Shown: positions 34,004-45,401, counted from the first letter of the stretch. The stretch: DNA of 64,000 nucleotides from Tragulus kanchil (GCA_022376925.1 JAIOJX010000004.1:178031501-178095500), one strand, 5' to 3'. A program made the numbers and translations. The notes: a model not told the origin generated them from the letters alone.

Positions 34004-35714
34004 TAGGACAGTCTTGATATCACACGCAGGGAACTCATGGAAAAACAGACAGAGCATAGACAAAGGGACATCGTGGCGAAGAAATAGGGAGGGGGAAGCA
34101 TGGAGGAAGTAACAAGGAAACCTATAGTGTTATGTGTGGAAAAGATAGCTAGTGTTATAGTGCTAAGGGAATAGGAGTGCCTACAATGGCTTGGGGCAAA
34201 AGTCTGGAGGGGTGGGATGGGGGGATCTGGGCAGGTGGGGACCATGGATATGCATATGACTGATCTGGGAACATACATGTCTGTGAACAACAAAACTCTG
34301 TAAAACCTTTAAAATAAAGAATAAAAAAAAAAAAAGAAAGAAAATGGGCATAGAAAGAGTCTATCTCAACATAGTAAATGCCATATATGAGAAGCCCACA
34401 GTGAACATTATCCTCAATGGTGAAAAACTGAAAGCATTTCCTCTAAGATCAGGAACAAAACAGGGGTGTCCACTTTCACCACTCTTATTCAACATATCCT
34501 GGGAGTTCTAGCAACAGCAATAAGAGAAGAGAAAGAAATAAAAGGAATCCAGATTGGAAAGGAAGATGTCAAACTCTCTCTATTTGCAGATGACATGATA
34601 TTATACATAGAAAATCCCAAAGACACTATCACCTCACACCCGTCAGAATGGCCATCTTCAAAAATCTGCAGACAATAAATGCTGGACAGGGTGCGAAAAA
34701 ATTGTTTAAATTGATACAGCCTCTATGGAAGACAGTATGGAGATTTCTTAAAAAACTAAAAATAGAAGCACCCTATGACCCAGCAATCCCACTATTAGGC
34801 TTATATCCTGATGAAATCAAAACTGACAGAAGCACCTGTACTGCAATGTTCATTGCAGCTCTCTATACAATAGCCAAAACATGGAAGCAACCTAGATGTC
34901 CATCGACGAATGAATGGATCCAGAAGCTCTGGTACATATATACAATGGAATACTACTCAGCTGTTAAAAGAAATGCAGAAGACTCAGTCCTAATGAAGTG
35001 GCTGGCTCTAGAACCTATCATAAAAAGTGAAGTAAGTCAAAAAGAGAAAGACAAATACAGTATACTAACACACATATATGGAATCTAGTAGGACAGTCTT
35101 GATATCACACGCAGGGAACTCATGGAAAAACAGACAGAGCATAGACAAAGGGACATCGTGGCGAAGAAATAGGGAGGGGGAAGCATGGAGGAAGTAACAA
35201 GGAAACCTATAGTGTTATGTGTGGAAAAGATAGCTAGTGTTATAGTGCTAAGGGAATAGGAGTGCCTACAATGGCTTGGGGCAAAAGTCTGGAGGGGTGG
35301 GATGGGGGGATCTGGGCAGGTGGGGACCATGGATATGCATATGACTGATCTGGGAACATACATGTCTGTGAACAACAAAACTCTGTAAAACCTTTAAAAT
35401 AAAGAATAAAAAAAAAAAAAGAAAGAAAATGGGCATAGAAAGAGTCTATCTCAACATAGTAAATGCCATATATGAGAAGCCCACAGTGAACATTATCCTC
35501 AATGGTGAAAAACTGAAAGCATTTCCTCTAAGATCAGGAACAAAACAGGGGTGTCCACTTTCACCACTCTTATTCAACATATCCTGGGAGTTCTAGCAAC
35601 AGCAATAAGAGAAGAGAAAGAAATAAAAGGAATCCAGATTGGAAAGGAAGATGTCAAACTCTCTCTATTTGCAGATGACATGATATTATACATAGAAAAT
35701 CCCAAAGACACTAT
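33515..35714. repeat. Tandem duplication 10 (unit ~1,112/1,085 bp), across L1 nest border
   Basis: Copy A 33515-34626, copy B 34627-35714, with 'tat' microhomology. It spans the nested L1's 3' end, poly(A), the target-site duplication and part of the host RT, so poly(A) plus TSD occur twice (34339-34352, 35424-35437). Copy B has a ~28-bp net deletion shortly after the junction ('gtgcgaaaaaattgttt' at 34690-34707 replacing the Cys-cluster codons). Confidence 0.97.
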
Positions 35715-37388
35715 TACAAAACTACTAGAGTTAATCATCACATTCAGCAAAGTCGCAGGATACAAAATCAATATACAGCAATCACTGGCATTCCTATACA
35801 CAAACAATGAAAAATCAGAAAACGAAATCAAAGAGGCAATCCCCTCCACCATTGCAACCAAAAGAATCAAATATCTAGGAATAAACCTACCCAAAGAAAC
35901 AAAAAAACTGTACACTGAAAATTACAAGACACTCATGAGAGACATTAAAGAAGACTTAAACAGATGGAGAGATATTCCATGTTCCTGGATTGGAAGAATC
36001 AATATTGTGAAAATGACCATACTACCAAATGTCATCTATAGATTCAATGTGATCCCTATCAAACTACCAATAACATTCTTCACAGAACTAGACCAGAGAA
36101 TCACACAGTTCATACGGAAACACAAAAGACCCCGAATAGTCAAAGCAATTCTGAGAAAGAAAAACAGAGCTGGAGGGATCAGCCCCCCGAACTTCAGACT
36201 ATTACAAAGCAACAGTCCTCAAGACAATATGGTACTGGCACAAAAACACAACTATAGACCAATGGAACAAGATCGAGAACCCAGAGATAGGCCCACATAC
36301 CTATGGGTACCTTATTTTTGACAAAGGAGGCAAAAATCTAAAATGGGACAAAGACAGCCTCTTCAACAAATGGTGCTGGGAAAACTGGACAGCTACATGC
36401 AGAAAATGAAGTTGGAACATTCCCTGACACCATACACTAAGATCAACTCAAAATGGATTAAAGACCTAAATATAAGACCAGAAACCATCAAACTCTTAGA
36501 GGAGAATATAGGCAAAACCCTCAAGGACATCAATCAAAGCAAGATCTTCTCTGACCCACCTACTAGAATAGCAGAACTAAAAAGACAAATGAACATGTGG
36601 GACCTAATGAAACTTAAAAGCTTTTGTACAGCAAAAGAAATTACAAAAAAGCTGAACAGACAGCCCACAGAGTGGGAGAAAATCATAGCAAATGAAACAA
36701 CAGACAAAGAATTAATCTCCCAAATCTACAAGCAATTCAGACAACTCAGCACTGGAAAAACGAACAACCCAATCAAAAAATGGAAAAGGACCTAAACAGA
36801 CACCTCTCCAACGACGACATACAGATGGCTCAGAAGCACATGAAACGATGCTCAACTTCACTTATAATTAGAGAAATGCAAATCAAAACTACAATGAGAT
36901 ATCACCTCACACCCGTCAGAATGGCCGTCATCCACAAATCGACAGACAATAAATGCTGGAGAGGGTGCAGAGAAAAGGGAACACTCCTGCATTGCTGGTG
37001 GGAATGTAAATTAATACAGCCTCTATGGAAGACAGTCTGGAGATTTCTTAAAAAACTAAAAATAGAAGCACCATACGACCCAGCAATCCCACACTTAGGC
37101 TTACACCCTGATGAAATCAAAACTGACAGAAGCACCTGTACCCCAATGTTCATTGCAGCTCTCTATACAATAGCTAGAACATGGAAGCAACCTAGATGCC
37201 CATTGACGAACAAATGGTTCCAAAAGTTCTGGTACAAATATACAATGGAATACTACATAGCTGTAAAGAGAAATGCAGAAGAATCAGCCCTAATGAGGTG
37301 GCTGGATCTAGAACGTATCATAAAAAGTGAAGTCAGTCAGAAAGAGAAGGACAAATACAGCATATTAACACATACATATGGAATCTAG
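35438..37388 (+). pseudogene. Host L1 ORF2 remnant, 3' part: RT and C-terminus
   Basis: Continuation of the host ORF2 after the nested L1. '[14 protein letters not shown]' precedes a frameshift near 35575. The frame 35551-36321 has the RT catalytic FADD at about 35668-35679 and thumb text ('[21 protein letters not shown]'). Further frames are 36343-36795 and 36780-37388, the last with the Cys/His cluster '[18 protein letters not shown]' (about 36954-37007) and the C-terminal end. At least three frame breaks, so inactive. Confidence 0.92.
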
Positions 37389-37710
37389 CAGGATGGTGAT
37401 GATGGCACACGCAGTGAAGCAACGGAAAGACAGACATGCACAGTGGACAAATGGACATTGTGGGGAAGGAACATAGGGTGGGAGGCGTAAAGGAAGTAGC
37501 ATGAAGGCCTGTACTATCATAAGTGAATAAAATAGCTATAGCCATTGCTCTGTGAGAAAAGGGGATCCTTCAGGGGTGCTGTGTGATGGTTGGGAGGGGT
37601 GGGAAGGGGGGATATACATATGACTAATCTGGAAACATACATATCTGTAAACAACAAAACTCTGTAAAAGTTAAAAGCAAAATAAAGTTTAAAAAAATAA
37701 ATAAATAAAA
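37389..37710 (+). mobile_element. L1 3'UTR and A-rich tail
   Basis: Non-coding 3' end of the host L1 with the G-rich 'gggaggggtgggaaggggg' tract (37592-37612), 'aacaaaactctgtaaaag', aataaag and an (aaat)n tail. The same layout ends the nested L1 (34004-34338) and the fragment at 7243-7810. Confidence 0.88.
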
Positions 37711-37905
37711 TGATTTTTTAAAAAGTAGGCATAACAACGTAATGAACCTTCATGTGTGCTTATAATTATTAACTAATAAATAATTATTAACTCCTTATCA
37801 ACACTATTTCACCTGCATCTAGCCCCCATCTGTCTCCCTCACTCTATATTAGTTTTAAATCAAACCTATTCCACAGATAAATACATCAGTATTTATTCCT
37901 AATAT

Positions 37906-38214
37906 GGGCTTCCTTTGTAGTTCAATTCATAAACAATCTCCCTGCATTACAGGAGAACCTGGTTTGATTCCTGGGTCAGGAAAATCCCCTGGAAAGGGGA
38001 CAGGCTACCCACTCCAGTATTCTTGGGCTTCTCTGGTGGCTTAGATGGTAAAGAAGCTGCCTGCAATTCAGGAGACCTGGGTTTGATTCCCTGGTTTGGG
38101 AAGATCCCCTGAAAGAAGGGAAAGGCTACCCACTCTGGTATTCTTGCCTGGAGAATTCCATGGCTCAACCCTGGGTGGCAAACAGTTTGATATGACTGAG
38201 TGACTTTCACTTTA
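37906..38214 (+). mobile_element. Two head-to-tail Bov-tA units
   Basis: A truncated Bov-tA (37906-38024; head 'gggcttcctttgtagttcaattc', body cut after 'actccagtattcttg') is followed directly by a complete one (38025-38214; 'gggcttctctggtggcttagatgg' to 'gatatgactgagtgactttcac'). Either an insertion into the first unit's body or a dimeric SINE transcript. Confidence 0.88.
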
Positions 38215-38796
38215 GAACACTCACTTCAGAAAATCCCTATTTAAAAAAAAAAACTCTTTAAAAATTCACAATGCTACTATTACACTTAAAAACACTAACA
38301 ATAATTCTAATACCAGCAAATAACCAGGCTGTACTCAAATTTCCAATTGTCTTATAAATATACAAGGTTTTGTTGCTTTGTTTGTTTTGATCTGTTTTTC
38401 CTTCATGACTTATCTGTCAAAGAAATCAGGCTGTTTGTCCTGTAGGGTTCCCCACAGCCTGGATTTTTCTTATTAGACCCCCATGTTGGTCTTTAACATA
38501 TTACTCTGTCCTCTGTAATTCCTATAAACTGGTACTCAGATCTAGAAGCCAGATCAATTTGTACAGTAAAAGAAAAATATATGCTTAATTGCAGCACTAA
38601 CAAATGGTAACCAATAAGCTTTTATAAAGTATTATTATGAATTCATAAGTGTTACAATTAATTTTTTTGGTATTAAAACTGTCTCATCACTGAGCAAATA
38701 AAGTCTCTTCATGTATGCTCCTGGGCCCTTTTTAAAAATTTTTGTTTATTTTTCTCTGTAAATGTAAACAGTAAAATAGAAAATAAATAAATCTAC
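38215..38796. other. AT-rich unrecognised sequence
   Basis: No clear element or gene. Oligo-A runs at about 38241-38270; nothing else interpretable. Confidence 0.3.
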
Positions 38797-39484
38797 AAAA
38801 AATTGCTTCTTTTTATTGGAGAATAATTGCTTTACAATGTTGTGTTGGTTTCTGCCATATTATCAACATGAATCAGCCATAGGTTTATATATGTCCCCTC
38901 CCTCTGGAACCTCCCTCCCACCTCCCACCCCACCTTGCCCCTCCAGGTTATCATAGAGCAATGGGCTGGGCTCCCTGTGTCACATAGCAAACTCCCACTG
39001 GCTATCTATTTTACATATGGTAATGTATATGTTTCAATACTACTCTCAATCCGTCTCTCCTTCCCTCTCTGTGTCTGTCTCTTCTCTATGGCTGCATCTC
39101 TATTTATGCCCTGCAAATCAGTTCATCAATGCCATTTTTCTAGATTCCATATATATGCATTAATACATATGATATCTGCCTTTCTCTTTCTGACTTCACC
39201 TTGTATAACAGGCTTTTGGTTGATCCATCTCACTGCAACTGACTCAAATTCATTCCTTTTATGGCTGAGTAATATTCCATTCACAACTTCTTTATCCACT
39301 CATCTGTCGATGGACATCTAAGCTGCTTCCATGTCTGGCAATTGTAAATAGTGCTGCAATGAATTGTGGTTATCTCAGAGTATGTGCCCAGTAGTGGGAC
39401 TGCTGGGTCATATGGTAGCTTTATTCCTAGTTTTTTAAGAAATCACCATGCTATTCTCCATAGTGACTGTATCAATTTACATGC
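38797..39484 (-). mobile_element. L1 3' end fragment
   Basis: Complement of L1 ORF2 end and 3'UTR: plus-strand 'atggctgagtaatattccattc', 'cactcatctgtcgatggacatctaagctgcttccatg', 'agtgggactgctgggtcatatgg' are the familiar antisense L1 phrases. Repeated at about 39918-40537 by duplication 11. Confidence 0.85.
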
Positions 39485-40976
39485 TCTTTGGTCCTTTTGA
39501 TATAACCTTGTCATTATCTTTGATGACTTCCTTATAATATGGTATAACAAGAATTCCAGGTTTAGCATAATTTTCTATGATTCCTGCTGCAGAAATGGAG
39601 TGGCTATCTAAGGATTCCTGTTTCCTTTTAGGAGAACTGGTATTTTGAAGCTATAATTTGGCACAAGGGTTACATATTGCTTCTGCGTTGATCACTGTTT
39701 CTAGGACTTTTCAATGGAACAAGGTGGTAGGTAATTTGCTTTGTTTTGTTTTAAGATAGACTATATCAACAGTTCTTTCAAAAACTTCAAATTAAAACTT
39801 GATTTTTAATAATCAAGTTACTCAAGGAATGGGAATACAAGCCATAGAATGGGAGAATATATTTGTAAAAGACATACCTGATAAAGGGCTGTCACCCAAA
39901 ATATACAAAGAACTCCAAACATGAATCAGCCATAGGTTTATATATGTCCCCTCCCTCTGGAACCTCCCTCCCACCTCCCACCCCACCTTGCCCCTCCAGG
40001 TTATCATAGAGCAATGGGCTGGGCTCCCTGTGTCACATAGCAAACTCCCACTGGCTATCTATTTTACATATGGTAATGTATATGTTTCAATACTACTCTC
40101 AATCCGTCTCTCCTTCCCTCTCTGTGTCTGTCTCTTCTCTATGGCTGCATCTCTATTTATGCCCTGCAAATCAGTTCATCAATGCCATTTTTCTAGATTC
40201 CATATATATGCATTAATACATATGATATCTGCCTTTCTCTTTCTGACTTCACCTTGTATAACAGGCTTTTGGTTGATCCATCTCACTGCAACTGACTCAA
40301 ATTCATTCCTTTTATGGCTGAGTAATATTCCATTCACAACTTCTTTATCCACTCATCTGTCGATGGACATCTAAGCTGCTTCCATGTCTGGCAATTGTAA
40401 ATAGTGCTGCAATGAATTGTGGTTATCTCAGAGTATGTGCCCAGTAGTGGGACTGCTGGGTCATATGGTAGCTTTATTCCTAGTTTTTTAAGAAATCACC
40501 ATGCTATTCTCCATAGTGACTGTATCAATTTACATGCTCTTTGGTCCTTTTGATATAACCTTGTCATTATCTTTGATGACTTCCTTATAATATGGTATAA
40601 CAAGAATTCCAGGTTTAGCATAATTTTCTATGATTCCTGCTGCAGAAATGGAGTGGCTATCTAAGGATTCCTGTTTCCTTTTAGGAGAACTGGTATTTTG
40701 AAGCTATAATTTGGCACAAGGGTTACATATTGCTTCTGCGTTGATCACTGTTTCTAGGACTTTTCAATGGAACAAGGTGGTAGGTAATTTGCTTTGTTTT
40801 GTTTTAAGATAGACTATATCAACAGTTCTTTCAAAAACTTCAAATTAAAACTTGATTTTTAATAATCAAGTTACTCAAGGAATGGGAATACAAGCCATAG
40901 AATGGGAGAATATATTTGTAAAAGACATACCTGATAAAGGGCTGTCACCCAAAATATACAAAGAACTCCAAACATG
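38865..40976. repeat. Tandem duplication 11 (unit 1,053 bp)
   Basis: Copy A 38865-39917, copy B 39918-40970, with a perfect 6-bp microhomology aacatg at both ends. It joins a minus-strand L1 fragment to the start of a plus-strand L1M fragment. No obvious copy differences by eye. About 150 bp of its right end are reused in duplication 12. Confidence 0.97.
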
Positions 40977-42979
40977 TAACAATAAGAAAATGAACCACCC
41001 AATTTAAAAACAGGTAAAAGACCTGAACAAGACACACCACCAAAGAAGACACACAGAGGGCAAATAAGCATATGAAAAGATGCTCAGCATTATCTGTCAT
41101 TAAGGAATCATGAATGAAACAAGATACCACCACACATCTATTAGAATGGCCAGAAATGAAAACACTGACGACAGCAAACACTGACAAAGACATGGAGCGA
41201 CAGGAACTCTCATCCATGGCTGCTGGGAATGCAGCGTAGCACAGCACTCTGGAAGATGGTCTGTATCCACACAAAAAACCGGAACACGGACGTTTAGAGC
41301 AGTATTACACATATTTGCCAAGACCTGGAAGCAAGAAAGATGTCCTTTGGTAGGTGAATGGATAAACTGAAAATAGATTATTCAGCACTAAAAAGAAATG
41401 AGCTACCAAGCCATGAAAAGACATGGAGGAAACTTAAATACATATTACTCAGTGAAAGACGCCAATCTGAAAAGGCCACATACTGTACGATTCCAACTAT
41501 ATGACATTCTGGAAAAAAAAAAATTATGGAGGCAGTAATAAGATCAGAGATTGCCAGTGGCTCTTGTGGAGGAAGGGATGAACTGAGGGAGAACAGAGGA
41601 TTTTCAGAGCAGTGAAACTTCTTTGTATGATACTGTATGGTAGAGATACGTCATCAAGCATATGTCTAAACCCACAGAATGCACACCACCAGGAATGAAC
41701 CCTAATGTAAACCACAGACTTTGGGAGACTGTGATGTGTCAATGCAGATTCTTCAGCTGTAACCACTCTGGGGCAGGATATTGGTAACAGGGGACCCTGG
41801 GGCTTGGGGGTGAGAGTTAAACGGAAACTCTGTGCTCAGTTTTACTGTGAACCTAAAACTGCTCTAGAAAAATAAGCCTATGTTTAAAAATCAAATTAAC
41901 AGTTCTTTCAAAAACTTCAAATTAAAACTTGATTTTTAATAATCAAGTTACTCAAGGAATGGGAATACAAGCCATAGAATGGGAGAATATATTTGTAAAA
42001 GACATACCTGATAAAGGGCTGTCACCCAAAATATACAAAGAACTCCAAACATGTAACAATAAGAAAATGAACCACCCAATTTAAAAACAGGTAAAAGACC
42101 TGAACAAGACACACCACCAAAGAAGACACACAGAGGGCAAATAAGCATATGAAAAGATGCTCAGCATTATCTGTCATTAAGGAATCATGAATGAAACAAG
42201 ATACCACCACACATCTATTAGAATGGCCAGAAATGAAAACACTGACGACAGCAAACACTGACAAAGACATGGAGCGACAGGAACTCTCATCCATGGCTGC
42301 TGGGAATGCAGCGTAGCACAGCACTCTGGAAGATGGTCTGTATCCACACAAAAACCTGAACACGGACGTTTAGAGCAGTATTACACATATTTGCCAAGAC
42401 CTGGAAGCAAGAAAGATGTCCTTTGGTAGGTGAATGGATAAACTGAAAATAGATTATTCAGCACTAAAAAGAAATGAGCTACCAAGCCATGAAAAGACAT
42501 GGAGGAAACTTAAATACATATTACTCAGTGAAAGACGCCAATCTGAAAAGGCCACATACTGTACGATTCCAACTATATGACATTCTGGAAAAAGCAAAAT
42601 TATGGAGGCAGTAATAAGATCAGAGATTGCCAGTGGCTCTTGTGGAGGAAGGGATGAACTGAGGGAGAACAGAGGATTTTCAGAGCAGTGAAACTTCTTT
42701 GTATGATACTGTATGGTAGAGATACGTCATCAAGCATATGTCTAAACCCACAGAATGCACACCACCAGGAATGAACCCTAATGTAAACCACAGACTTTGG
42801 GAGACTGTGATGTGTCAATGCAGATTCTTCAGCTGTAACCACTCTGGGGCAGGATATTGGTAACAGGGGACCCTGGGGCTTGGGGGTGAGAGTTAAACGG
42901 AAACTCTGTGCTCAGTTTTACTGTGAACCTAAAACTGCTCTAGAAAAATAAGCCTATGTTTAAAAAATCAAATTAACAG
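40821..42979. repeat. Tandem duplication 12 (unit 1,077 bp)
   Basis: Copy A 40821-41897, copy B 41898-42974, with a perfect 5-bp microhomology aacag. Differences: aaaaaaccggaac versus aaaaacctgaac (41275/42352), and ggaaaaaaaaaaatt versus ggaaaaagcaaaatt (41512/42589). Confidence 0.97.
40850..41880 (+). mobile_element. Old L1 (L1M-type) ORF2 end and 3'UTR
   Basis: Sense L1 text, all frames decayed: 'gggctgtcacccaaaatatacaaagaactcc', 'catatgaaaagatgctcagcattatctgtcat', 'ggctgctgggaatgcag', 'aagacctggaagcaagaaagatgtcc', 'tggatcagagattgccagtgg'-like text. Duplicate at 41927-42957; a third partial copy at 39797-39923. Confidence 0.8.
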
Positions 42980-43325
42980 GGTTTTAATTCATTTTTATCT
43001 GTATATCCTTTCACCCATGTTGAGAATCTGATTGTCAACAACAATGGAAATGATAAAATACCACATAAGTACTCATTTGTTTTATCTGACAATACATACA
43101 CAACAATCTCCGGATGACAACGCTGATAGCATCACCGATAATACACAGGTACACTTGAAGGATTTTGTTCTGCTATTGTTTGTGTTTTGCAGTGTTTTTC
43201 TGTTCTTGTTCTTAGGGTATATACCACAAAGGATATAAAGTTCAAATTGCTGAGTTTTAAGTTTTAGATTCTGTTTCTCGTTATTTTCAAGAATTGCTTT
43301 CTTGCAGAAAATTAACTTTGACTTG

Positions 43326-43533
43326 AAAGTGTTAGTTGCTCAGTCATAGTAGATTCTTTGTGATCCTGTTGGCTGTAGCCCACCAAGCTTCTCTGTCCAT
43401 GGGATTTCCTAGGCAAGAATACTGGAGTGGGTTGCCATTTCCTCCTCCAGTGGATCTTCCCGACCCAGGGATTTAACTTGAGTCTCCTGTATTGCAGGCA
43501 GATTCTTTACCATCTGAGCCACTAGGGAAGCCC
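43326..43533 (-). mobile_element. Bov-tA SINE with TSD
   Basis: Minus-orientation Bov-tA ('gttgctcagtcatagtag ... ctggagtgggttgccatttcc ... gagccactagggaagccc'). Target-site duplication aactttgacttg / aactttgccttg at 43314-43325 and 43534-43545. The flank 42980-43313 is unrecognised AT-rich sequence. Confidence 0.92.
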
Positions 43534-43879
43534 AACTTTGCCTTGTAATTATTTAAATAATTGCATGAAGTCAAATCTATAAATAAACTCTTCTCAAAGC
43601 AGTCTAGTCCTATCCCTGTGCCCCTGCTCTCCCCTCCTTCCTCTCTCACAATCGCTCTTCAAGCTTTATCATTTACTATTCAATTAAAAAAAACATAAAA
43701 TGCAAGTATCAACATCAAAATATGCTAGAAACCCTCTCATTCAAAGACAACAGATGAAGAAAGTACAAAGATTACTGGTACTGCAGTTAGAGACACAGTA
43801 CCCAGTTGCTATTTGTTGTGCTATTGTTAAGTTGGCCGTGGGGCACTAATTTTTCATAGCTTCAGTACCTTTTCTATAT

Positions 43880-44345
43880 CATGAGGAACATTACTCAGCC
43901 ATAAGGCAGAATGAAATAACATAATTTGCAGCAGCAAGGAAGAAATTATCATACTTTGTGAAGTCAGAAAAAGACAAATATCATATAACTTAGAAGTTGA
44001 ATCTTAAAAAATGATACAAATAGACTTATTTATAAAATATAAACAGACTCACAGACATAGAAAGCAAACACAGTTGCCAAAGAGGAAAAGGAGGGGATTT
44101 GGAATTAGCAGATACGATTTACTATATATAAAACAGATAAACAATAATGTCCTACTGTGTATCACAGGGAACTATATTCAGTATCTTACAATAAACTATA
44201 ATGGAAAAGAATCTGAAAAAAAATATATATAGTTAATATATATAACTGATACACACACACACGTCTATGTATTTCACTGAATCACTCTGCTGTACACCAG
44301 AAACTAACACAACTTATAAACCAACTATACTTCAATTAAAAACAG
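43880..44345 (+). mobile_element. L1 3' end fragment
   Basis: 'aggaacattactcagccataaggcagaatgaaataac', 'tatcatataacttagaagttgaatc', 'cctactgtgtatcacagggaactatattcag' and 'ctgtacaccagaaactaacacaac' are a ruminant/cetartiodactyl-type L1 3'UTR in sense orientation, ending in 'caattaaaaacagagagagaaag'. Includes a short (ca)n near 44251. Confidence 0.8.
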
Positions 44346-44392
44346 AGAGAGAAAGAAAAAAGAAAGGACTCTCAAGAGGTAGGGGGGAGAAG

Positions 44393-44717
44393 GGCTTCTC
44401 TGGTGCTCTAGTGGTTAAGTGTCTGCCTGCCAACGCAGGGGACATGAGTTCAATCCCTGGTCCGGGAGGATTCCGCATGCTGAGGAATAACTGAACCCAT
44501 GTACCACAATTACTGACGCCCATGCTCTAGAGCCTGTGCTCTACAATAAAAGAAGCCACTGCAATGAGAAGCCTCTGCGCTCCAATGAAGAGGAGCCCTG
44601 GCTCACTTCAACAAAGAGTAGCCCCCACTTGCTACAACTAGGGAAAGCCCACATGGAGCCACAAATACCCAGTACATCCAAAAATAACTAAATAAATGGA
44701 TAAAGTTTTAAAAAGAA
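44393..44717 (+). mobile_element. CHR-2-type SINE, probable TSD
   Basis: Head 'gggcttctctggtgctctagtgg', box B 'gttcaatccctgg', CHR body ('aaagaagccactgcaatgagaagcctctgcg', 'gagtagcccccacttgctacaac') and an 'aataactaaataaatgg' tail. Near-matching flanks gtaggggggagaag (about 44379) and gtagagggggagaag (about 44718) look like a target-site duplication. Confidence 0.85.
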
Positions 44718-44879
44718 GTAGAGGGGGAGAAGCTACATTCAGAGAGTACCCAACATTCTCCCAGAAGGACCATCACGTTCTGGGAAGTATTATGTGGAAG
44801 CCTGACTCTTAGAGCCCGGGCCACCAGCAATTTAAGGGCTGGACTTCTGGGTCTCTAGGGGGCTGAGGCCGATGGTGCC

Positions 44880-45375
44880 CTGTGAGACCCAGGGTAGCCT
44901 ACATCTCCAGCTCCTCTTCTACCACCCAGCCTTCCTGCCTCCAGCAAACCTGCTCTCCTCAGTCCTCCAAGGGTTCAAGCTCTTTCTTCCCTCGGTACCT
45001 GCACATGCCAGCACCTTTACCTGAAGGCCCCTGCGCAGAACGATCATCTGGCCACTCCTACTGTTCCTTCCAATCTTTGCTTACATGCAACTTTCTCAGA
45101 GAGGCCTTCCCTAGCCTCTCAAACTAAGTCAGATCCCCTGTTAACCACTCTGAAACGCTCCCTGTATTTTCCTAAAAGGCACTTACAAGTTTTGGTGTTA
45201 CATATGAATTAACAGGAATGTGGCTGCTTGATTGTCTTTCTCCCACTGGAGAAGAGGCTCTGTGAAGATCAGCAAATACTTTCCTTATTTCTTTATTCCC
45301 AGTTCTAAGTACCACGTCTGGTGTAGAGTAGGTGCTTAATGAGTATCTGTTGAACGAATGGGTGAATAAAAAAAT
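44880..45375 (+). mobile_element. L2 LINE 3' end
   Basis: Sense L2 with good consensus resemblance: 'agcaaacctgctctcctcagtcc', 'ctttcttccctcggtacctgcacatgcc', 'actttctcagagaggccttccctag', 'ctgtattttcctaaaaggcacttacaa', 'gtagagtaggtgcttaatgagtatctgttgaacgaatggg'. Non-coding relic. Confidence 0.8.
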
Positions 45376-45401
45376 GTAATGCATCATATATAAAAGTGAT
45401 G

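Larger units (their letters stand above)
31573..34338 (+). mobile_element. Nested 5'-truncated L1 with 14-bp TSD
   Basis: Inserted into the host L1 ORF2. The exact duplication agaaaatgggcata occurs at 31559-31572 and, after the nested element's aataaagaataaaa...poly(A), at 34339-34352. After the second copy the host RT text resumes ('[14 protein letters not shown]'). The nested element starts within the ORF2 part following the RT ('acatttttcacagaacc', with a small deletion) and has the ORF2 C-terminus, 3'UTR and poly(A). Duplication 9 enlarges it by 1,099 bp; without that it would be about 1.67 kb. Confidence 0.93.
26661..37710 (+). mobile_element. Full-length but dead L1, host of a nested L1
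   Basis: A ruminant L1 runs from its 5' end (attggaactaagatggtggcatagaaggacgtg, 26661) through the 5'UTR, ORF1, ORF2 and 3'UTR to an A-rich tail near 37700. It appears to have inserted in the tail of the SINE at 26358-26652. Similar A/T-rich flanks (aaataaaattattattta, about 26641-26658, versus aaataaataaaatgatttttta, about 37700-37720) may be its worn target-site duplication. It is interrupted at 31573-34338 by a second L1, and two ~1.1 kb duplications lie on top. Without these the element would be about 7 kb, about right for a complete L1. Frameshifts and stops make both ORFs inactive. Confidence 0.9.

Noticed and set aside
26661..37710. Endogenous retrovirus
   Set aside because: No LTRs, gag/pro/env or primer-binding site. 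The motifs are those of a non-LTR L1 (APE endonuclease, FADD RT, poly(A), TSD).
44882..45127. 81-aa frame as a small protein
   Set aside because: Lies within a clear L2 LINE 3' segment.
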